From: Nilaparvata lugens
Taxonomy: Eukaryota > Arthropoda > Insecta > Hemiptera > Delphacidae
Assembly (NCBI RefSeq): GCF_014356525.2
Contig: NC_052514.1
Coordinates: 3,488,046-3,552,045 of the forward strand
Length of the DNA stretch: 64,000 nucleotides
Direction of reading: 5' to 3'
The position numbers and the translations under genes were made by a program. Of this stretch, positions 63,371-64,000 are shown piece by piece. Positions within the stretch are counted from its first letter, which is position 1. Each line of letters starts with the position of its first letter. The notes beneath the pieces are model-generated. The model made no database searches. It was not told where the DNA came from and saw only the letters and a list, made by a program, of their open reading frames with translations.

Positions 63371-63520
63371 GCTCCACAGCCTTGTCTGATTGTTTTTCAA
63401 CAATTCCGCAATTGAATTGATGAACTGGGCCGGGAACTGTCCGAGCTCAGGATTTAGCTAATTTCTAGACTTTAAACAGCTGGAGTAAGAAAATAGGCTT
63501 TCCGAAACGGGGCGTGGTCG
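63371..63520. repeat. Family O end fragment
   Basis: GTCCGAGCTCAGGATTTAGC, TAATTTCTAGACTTTAAACA and GAAAATAGGCTTTCC resemble 51650-51725. No more of that element is present. Confidence 0.55.
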
Positions 63521-64000
63521 CAGTTTTTATGATAATCTTTATTTTCTCATTTCTATAATAATTGGAAACGTTTTTGCTTGACGGAATGAAACATTCCTGA
63601 ATAATTCAAAATAGCTGAAACTTCACATTATTTCCCCTTTATTATATATTGTGTTCAATTTTCTAGTTTTTCGAAATTTAGTTTTCGCCACACTGCACAG
63701 AAAGCAGCTGTTTTCCAGTCCCTACGTAGATCTGAAAGACATTGTTTGCAGACGACTCTCGTCTGACGTCAGAACAGGTTTCTTTCCGGCCTAGGCCGGA
63801 AAGAGTACCCTTTCCAGCGGCTAACATGGAACTAAGAAAGGTGATCAAAAAACAGCTGATCAAAAAACTTTTCATTATTTGTGTTCATTATTCAATAATT
63901 AAAACATTTATAATAATATCATCTCATTGTCATTTGAAAAAATAAAAAAAGTATAAACTCAACATCCCACATAATTGAACATCATCTTTTAGGTTATTTA
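63521..64000 (+). mobile_element. Family N element, running off the window
   Basis: GTGGTCGCAGTTTTTATGAT, CCTGAATAATTCAAAATAGC (as at 15661) leads into the family leader CGCCACACTGCACAGAAAGC, GGCCTAGGCCGGAAAGAGTA, then CAGCTGATCAAAAAACTTTT. It is almost identical to 25481-25800 from 63685 onward. The right part is cut by the window edge. Confidence 0.85.

Noticed and set aside
1..64000. LTR retrotransposons or endogenous viruses
   Set aside because: No long terminal repeats, primer-binding site, gag/integrase or viral domains were recognised; all reverse transcriptases here are of the non-LTR type.
1..64000. A host gene with introns
   Set aside because: No exon-like frames with conserved domains flanked by splice sites were found. 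Very short or fast-evolving exons and non-coding RNAs cannot be excluded from sequence reading alone.

Overview
The window looks like repeat-dense nuclear DNA of an arthropod. It is AT-rich, with simple-sequence tracts, LINE retrotransposons, a Tc1/mariner-type transposon and many short inverted-repeat elements, and it has no bacterial gene organisation. The recurring repeat that starts with CTTTCCTTGCC and the mix of families remind me of planthopper (Hemiptera, Delphacidae) genomes. That is an impression from memory, not something the sequence proves. I found no convincing host protein-coding gene, tRNA, rRNA or CRISPR array. Every recognisable protein is transposon-encoded.

Layout. 1-5 kb: a dispersed repeat, then a 0.96-kb segment present twice (1077-2034 and 3791-4757); the second copy runs straight into a 100-N assembly gap. 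5-13 kb: Helitron-like pieces, inverted-repeat elements and 5'-truncated LINE ends. 13-25 kb: long purine/pyrimidine-asymmetric (GAA/TTC) blocks, several copies of a ~0.45-kb element (family B here), one with a ~520-bp octamer array inside it, and a 3.7-kb inverted-repeat structure with other elements nested in it. 25-34 kb: more short elements, a fold-back element and a second TTC/ATC block. 34.7-37.1 kb: a complete Tc1/mariner element with 460-bp terminal inverted repeats, TA target duplication and one transposase gene interrupted by a single frameshift. 37-55 kb: tandem repeats, dispersed repeats, LINE 3' ends and CT/CA microsatellites. 55-63.2 kb: an RTE-like LINE split in two by the precise insertion of a second, apparently full-length 6.4-kb LINE (ORF1 and ORF2, minus strand, AAGA target duplication).

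How the parts relate. The window records nested insertions: LINE into LINE, mariner into family A, family B into other short elements, a LINE end into a fold-back element, and two insertions into one family F copy. This gives a partial relative chronology. The transposase, ORF1 and ORF2 reading frames are broken almost only by one-base losses, mostly in homopolymers. The two copies of the 0.96-kb duplication also differ by nine one-base indels, all lost from the same copy, against one substitution. The simplest explanation is residual long-read consensus error in the assembly, so these elements may be intact in the animal.

Family letters (A, B, C and so on) are labels made for this window, based only on similarity seen within it. 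Boundaries of the short elements are approximate unless a target duplication is given.
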